Source: CAMLQK01 sp035690865 (GTDB taxonomy: Bacteria; Patescibacteriota; Saccharimonadia; Saccharimonadales; UBA4665). Taken from it: 64,000 bases of DNA. The notes under the pieces were generated by a model, which saw only the letters and a program-made list of their open reading frames with translations, searched no databases and was not told where the DNA came from. Below are positions 61,377 to 64,000 of the stretch, piece by piece. The translations under genes and the position numbers were made by a program. The DNA lies in the NCBI GenBank assembly GCA_035690865.1, contig DASSKE010000005.1, forward strand, positions 124,001-188,000, read 5' to 3'. The first letter of the stretch is position 1. The number at the start of each line of letters is the position of its first letter.

Positions 61377-62648
61377 TTATTGCAAAGATACCGGCTGGCC
61401 GCTGCGGTCAACGTGCTCCCAGCTGGCGTGCTGCACTTCTCTACGAAAGAGCTGGCGCCCTTTGACTATCGACTGCGCTAAAGCAGCAAACTCCACAGCC
61501 GTAAGAATATACATTAATATATATGTCGCCGGGAGCGCGGCAGCCAATGTAAGTTTCGTTTTGGTTGTTTCTGTGTCTTCGCCCAGCAGCATTAAGAACA
61601 CAAAAGAAGTCACAATAATGTACACACTGAGCAGCGAAGTTGTATCGGCAAAAACAAGCAGCACAAACATAATGTAGCCAACTAGCAACGGCTCAAGCAG
61701 CAGCACAATCTCACCGACAATAGCATACGGCAGTTGATACCAGGTAAGGCGCTTGTCATATTTTTGGCTCCTGCTAAAGAACAGTTCAGGATTCTTAAGC
61801 AACGTTTGCATACGGCCGTATTTCCAGCGGAAACGCTGGCGAACGAGCTGCTTGAACGTTAAAACATGCTCTGTGTAAGCCACCGTATCAGCTGCATAGT
61901 TAATCTTGTAAGCTTTATTGCCATACTCGCGGATCAATTTTACCGTCAGGTCGATATCCTCTGTCATAGTATCTGTGTCGTACAGGCCTGTTTTAAGAAG
62001 CACCGACTTACGAAATGTGGAACCAACGCCGCCCACGATATACTCCATATTGGCGGTGGTAAGCGCCCTCTTCATACGGTACGAAATAAGATATTCAAAG
62101 CGCTGGGCAATGCCCAAAAGCTTCGTGGTAGGAATGATTTTAACGTTTGCTGCCGAAGCAATAACACGGCGGTCTCTAAAATGCGCTACCATGCTCGCGA
62201 TTGCGTCAGGCTTTAAGAGGGAGTCAGCGTCCACAACCATAATGAGCGAACCTTTGGCCCACTTACTCACTGCGCGGTTGATTGCTGCTGCCTTACCGGC
62301 ATTCTGTTGATGCACAACGGTAAATTGTCCGGGAAATCTACGTTGATACTGACGCACAATGGCCAAGGTTTTGTCTTTTGATCCATCGTCCACCACTATA
62401 ATCTGCTTATTTGTATAAGTATTAGCCATGACCGACTCGAGTGTGCGGATCACTCCGGTCTCTTCATTGTATGCGGGGATTACTACCGTAATGAGCGGAC
62501 GGTAGGCCCGCTTAGCCCTACCAGATTGCCGGCGACGCAACTGGCGGATGTCATATATATCCGCACCAATCAACATCACCAGCACGCGCACAAAGTTCAG
62601 CAAGCTCAAAAAAGCAATCAGGTAATACATGGCGTGTGAAAGTGTCAT
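61377..62648 (-). CDS. Processive GT2 glycosyltransferase (BcsA/PgaC-like membrane synthase)
   Basis: 423 residues, a paralogue of the enzyme at 58605. One N-terminal helix, VVIPAYNEE, VVDDGSKD, VDADSLL, TEDIDLT and RQRFRWKYG, then about four C-terminal helices. ATG overlaps the sortase stop by four bases. Two such synthases in one locus suggest a heteropolymer or two distinct glycans. Confidence 0.88.
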   Translation of the reverse strand: MTLSHAMYYLIAFLSLLNFVRVLVMLIGADIYDIRQLRRRQSGRAKRAYRPLITVVIPAYNEETGVIRTLESVMANTYTNKQIIVVDDGSKDKTLAIVRQYQRRFPGQFTVVHQQNAGKAAAINRAVSKWAKGSLIMVVDADSLLKPDAIASMVAHFRDRRVIASAANVKIIPTTKLLGIAQRFEYLISYRMKRALTTANMEYIVGGVGSTFRKSVLLKTGLYDTDTMTEDIDLTVKLIREYGNKAYKINYAADTVAYTEHVLTFKQLVRQRFRWKYGRMQTLLKNPELFFSRSQKYDKRLTWYQLPYAIVGEIVLLLEPLLVGYIMFVLLVFADTTSLLSVYIIVTSFVFLMLLGEDTETTKTKLTLAAALPATYILMYILTAVEFAALAQSIVKGRQLFRREVQHASWEHVDRSGQPVSLQ

Positions 62649-63271
62649 GACACATCCCCTTGCCCAATATAATCAAACTGCATAATACGCCGCTGCTCAA
62701 AGTGGCCGCCCGTACAGGTCATAATAAAGATTGCGTTGTCAACTTTACGAAGCAGTGCCGCACTATCGGTTGGGTTTACAGCAGTATCACCACTGTAACG
62801 GAACCACAATTCGCGTCCATCCTGCGTTTGGACCTTGAGCAGCTCGTCTTGCGCCGCCCCATTTAAGCCTCTAAAGACACCCGGGATTGAGTGCGCATAT
62901 ATCACTGGCGTGCCGGGGGAAAAGTTCTTCGTTGGCTGCATATAAAATGCATGACTTCGGTCCAGAGTCCAGGCTTGGGTACGCTTATTATAGGTACCCG
63001 CAAGAATGTCGAGAGCAATCTGCAAACGAGGAAACTGTAGCGACGCTGGCTCTGACCAATGCAGGTCAAGTGAAGCTGTTTGTGCAACTTGCTTTTGGAC
63101 CTGCTGTGCCCGAACGGCATTCTGGGCCTGCCCCTGTTGCTTCGTGCGATAGGTTTGAGCAAGCGGCCACACCAAAGCGCCTGCACCTGCAAGCAGCAAA
63201 GAACACGCTATAACACTTAGCATGTTACGCTTTAAAAAAGCATTGGTAATACTTGCCCAACCCATACGCAT
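62645..63271 (-). CDS. Sortase
   Basis: 208 residues. Membrane helix near 18-38, then the sortase barrel with catalytic H127 (YAHSIPGVF), C186 (IMTCTGGH) and R194/R195. The spacing fits a class D/E- or F-like enzyme; class not decided. It would attach LPXTG proteins to a cell-wall or glycan acceptor. It follows the LPXTG gene by 23 bases and is coupled to GT2. Confidence 0.85.
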   Translation of the reverse strand: MRMGWASITNAFLKRNMLSVIACSLLLAGAGALVWPLAQTYRTKQQGQAQNAVRAQQVQKQVAQTASLDLHWSEPASLQFPRLQIALDILAGTYNKRTQAWTLDRSHAFYMQPTKNFSPGTPVIYAHSIPGVFRGLNGAAQDELLKVQTQDGRELWFRYSGDTAVNPTDSAALLRKVDNAIFIMTCTGGHFEQRRIMQFDYIGQGDVS

Positions 63272-63294
63272 CTCTAGGGGTAAAAAGAAAGGTA

Positions 63295-63480
63295 TTACGC
63301 ACCAAGCTTGCGGCGCATAACACGCACCACAATCTGGCTGACTAGCGCAGTTGCGCCAATTGCTATAGCTGAGTAGGCCAAAATGGTACCCAGGGTGTTA
63401 CCACCTGTAGCGGGCAGTAAAACTGCGCCCGTACCAGTTACCACACTACTCCCAACGATATCGCCGCCTTTACCGTACAT
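63295..63480 (-). CDS. Minimal LPXTG protein (sortase substrate), 61 aa
   Basis: Contains LPATGG at 22-27, a hydrophobic helix (about 29-53) and the basic end RVMRRKLG: a complete cell-wall sorting signal. There is only a Gly/Val-rich 21-residue N-terminus and no signal peptide, so almost nothing would remain outside after cleavage. AAGGAG ribosome site five bases before the ATG. A hairpin leader precedes it. Confidence 0.85.
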   Translation of the reverse strand: MYGKGGDIVGSSVVTGTGAVLLPATGGNTLGTILAYSAIAIGATALVSQIVVRVMRRKLGA

Positions 63481-63498
63481 AGCATCTCCTTATAAAAC

Positions 63499-63531
63499 AA
63501 AAAGGACCCCGCCTAAATAAAGGCGTGGACC
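63499..63531 (-). promoter_or_regulatory. Terminator-like leader hairpin (attenuator candidate) of the LPXTG operon
   Basis: Minus strand AGGCG/CGCCT core with two mismatched extensions, followed by TTTTT and then the ribosome site. Confidence 0.45.
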
Positions 63532-63555
63532 CTCCTGTTGTTTATACTACAGCCC

Positions 63556-63584
63556 ATTATACACCTCGCCCCTTCCCCTGTAAA
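63556..63584 (-). promoter_or_regulatory. Promoter of the LPXTG-sortase operon
   Basis: TTTACA (63584-63579), 17 bases, TATAAT (63561-63556). Confidence 0.7.
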
Positions 63585-63619
63585 CAATGATTTGCAGTGA
63601 TTTTGCGCACATTTTGGCG

Positions 63620-63649
63620 TTGACAGGGCGGTAAAGCGTTGGGTACTAT
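63620..63649 (+). promoter_or_regulatory. Promoter of the adhesin-like gene
   Basis: TTGACA (63620-63625), 18 bases, TACTAT (63644-63649). Confidence 0.6.
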
Positions 63650-63662
63650 GGCTACGTTATTT

Positions 63663-63699
63663 AAATAGCAGTTGAACGCGAACTAGCTATTTTTTATTT
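63663..63699 (+). promoter_or_regulatory. Leader hairpin with U-tract (attenuator candidate)
   Basis: AAATAGC-A-GTT pairs with AAC-TA-GCTATTT and is followed by a T-rich run; AAGGAGG and the ATG come after it. Confidence 0.5.
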
Positions 63700-63723
63700 G
63701 TTTCAACTTTAAGGAGGGTACGT

Positions 63724-64000
63724 ATGGCTCGCTTGCCGCAGCCGGGCAAAAACGCTGGCAACTGGGGTGATATGCTCAATGATTTCTTGTTGGTAGAGCA
63801 TGAAGAAGATGGTTCACTACGCCTAAGCGGCTCGCTTAGCGCCAAGTACACCAAGCCGAGTGCCGGAATTCCTTTCTCCGACCTCAGCTCCGAGATTCAA
63901 ACGCGCTTTTCTGATATCGATTCAGAATTGCAGGCTCTTTTGCAAGAAATTGAGACACCAACAAAGCTGGTTGCGTCCGTTAACGGTCGAAGTGGAAGCG
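63724..64000 (+). CDS. Tail-fibre or adhesin-like protein (partial, C-terminus outside window)
   Basis: 92 residues visible from ATG 63724 (AAGGAGG ribosome site). The N-terminus RLPQPGKNAGNWGDMLNDFL is a motif I know from tail-fibre-like and collagen-like surface proteins; then a coiled-coil stretch (EIQTRFSDIDSELQALLQEI) and ASVNGRSG, similar to the repeated VNGKTG-type turn of trimeric fibres. No signal peptide. Probably a long, surface-exposed trimer; full length unknown. Confidence 0.6.
   Translation, partial: MARLPQPGKNAGNWGDMLNDFLLVEHEEDGSLRLSGSLSAKYTKPSAGIPFSDLSSEIQTRFSDIDSELQALLQEIETPTKLVASVNGRSGS

Noticed and set aside
1..64000. CRISPR array
   Set aside because: No regularly spaced repeat series was seen anywhere; the repeats found are single palindromes or pairs.
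1..64000. Recoded UGA (Gracilibacteria/SR1 code)
   Set aside because: UGA ends many genes at ATGA or GTGA junctions, and reading frames are complete with standard code.

Overview
The window looks like a chromosome segment of a reduced, host-associated bacterium of the Candidate Phyla Radiation, most likely a Saccharibacteria (TM7) relative. This is inferred from the mix of genes: a compact type IV secretion locus of the PrgI/VirB4 kind, a sortase with a tiny LPXTG protein, many short family-restricted proteins and MurD. UGA is used as an ordinary stop at many overlapping gene junctions, so the recoded CPR lineages (Gracilibacteria, SR1) are unlikely. No marker gene fixes the lineage.

Positions 1 to about 26146 are the right-hand part of an integrated, probably conjugative element. 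It ends inside a tRNA-Glu gene (26106-26180, minus), whose antisense strand supplies the last codons of a large serine recombinase. The left end lies outside the window. From left to right it carries: a very large nuclease-NTPase defence-type gene that runs off the edge (1-3418, minus); a transfer locus of pilin, pilin/VirB6-like fusion, PrgI, split TraC/VirB4, M23 peptidase and VirD4-like ATPase (3998-11742); an eight-gene enzyme operon (12307-18492, minus) of glycosyltransferase, phosphoribosyltransferase, nucleotidyltransferase, DJ-1, beta-propeller, two phosphatases and Nudix; a control region with a candidate structured RNA and a thrice-repeated operator-like word (18930-19224) beside a helix-turn-helix/methyltransferase fusion; a Y-family polymerase cassette with a miniature polymerase-like protein (20772-22541); and a right-end module of replication-relaxation protein, DUF2958, putative DNA-binding regulator and recombinase.

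From about 26.2 kb the sequence is GC-richer and looks like resident chromosome: a DEAH-type helicase, a membrane histidine kinase with two receiver-only response regulators, MurD, FolD, two tandem paralogues of unknown function, tRNA-Lys, a HAD phosphatase, a secreted SGNH hydrolase, a lycopene-cyclase-domain-like membrane protein, a membrane Ser/Thr kinase, peptidase E, and a DNA-repair group (AlkZ-like glycosylase at 49476, Ku and LigD at 51352-54612).

The right end (57431-63480, minus) is a cell-surface locus: LPXTG mini-protein, sortase, two processive-type GT2 glycosyltransferases, a probable sortase-fold protein without the catalytic His, a small membrane protein missed by length filters, and a secreted barrel-like enzyme. 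A divergent gene resembling a tail-fibre or adhesin protein starts at 63724 and runs off the edge.

Two expression patterns recur. Several genes have a -10 box only 6 to 8 bases before the start codon and no Shine-Dalgarno, which predicts leaderless mRNAs. Three genes have a terminator-like hairpin with U-tract between promoter and Shine-Dalgarno, which predicts attenuation. All functions come from reading motifs by eye; no database search was possible.
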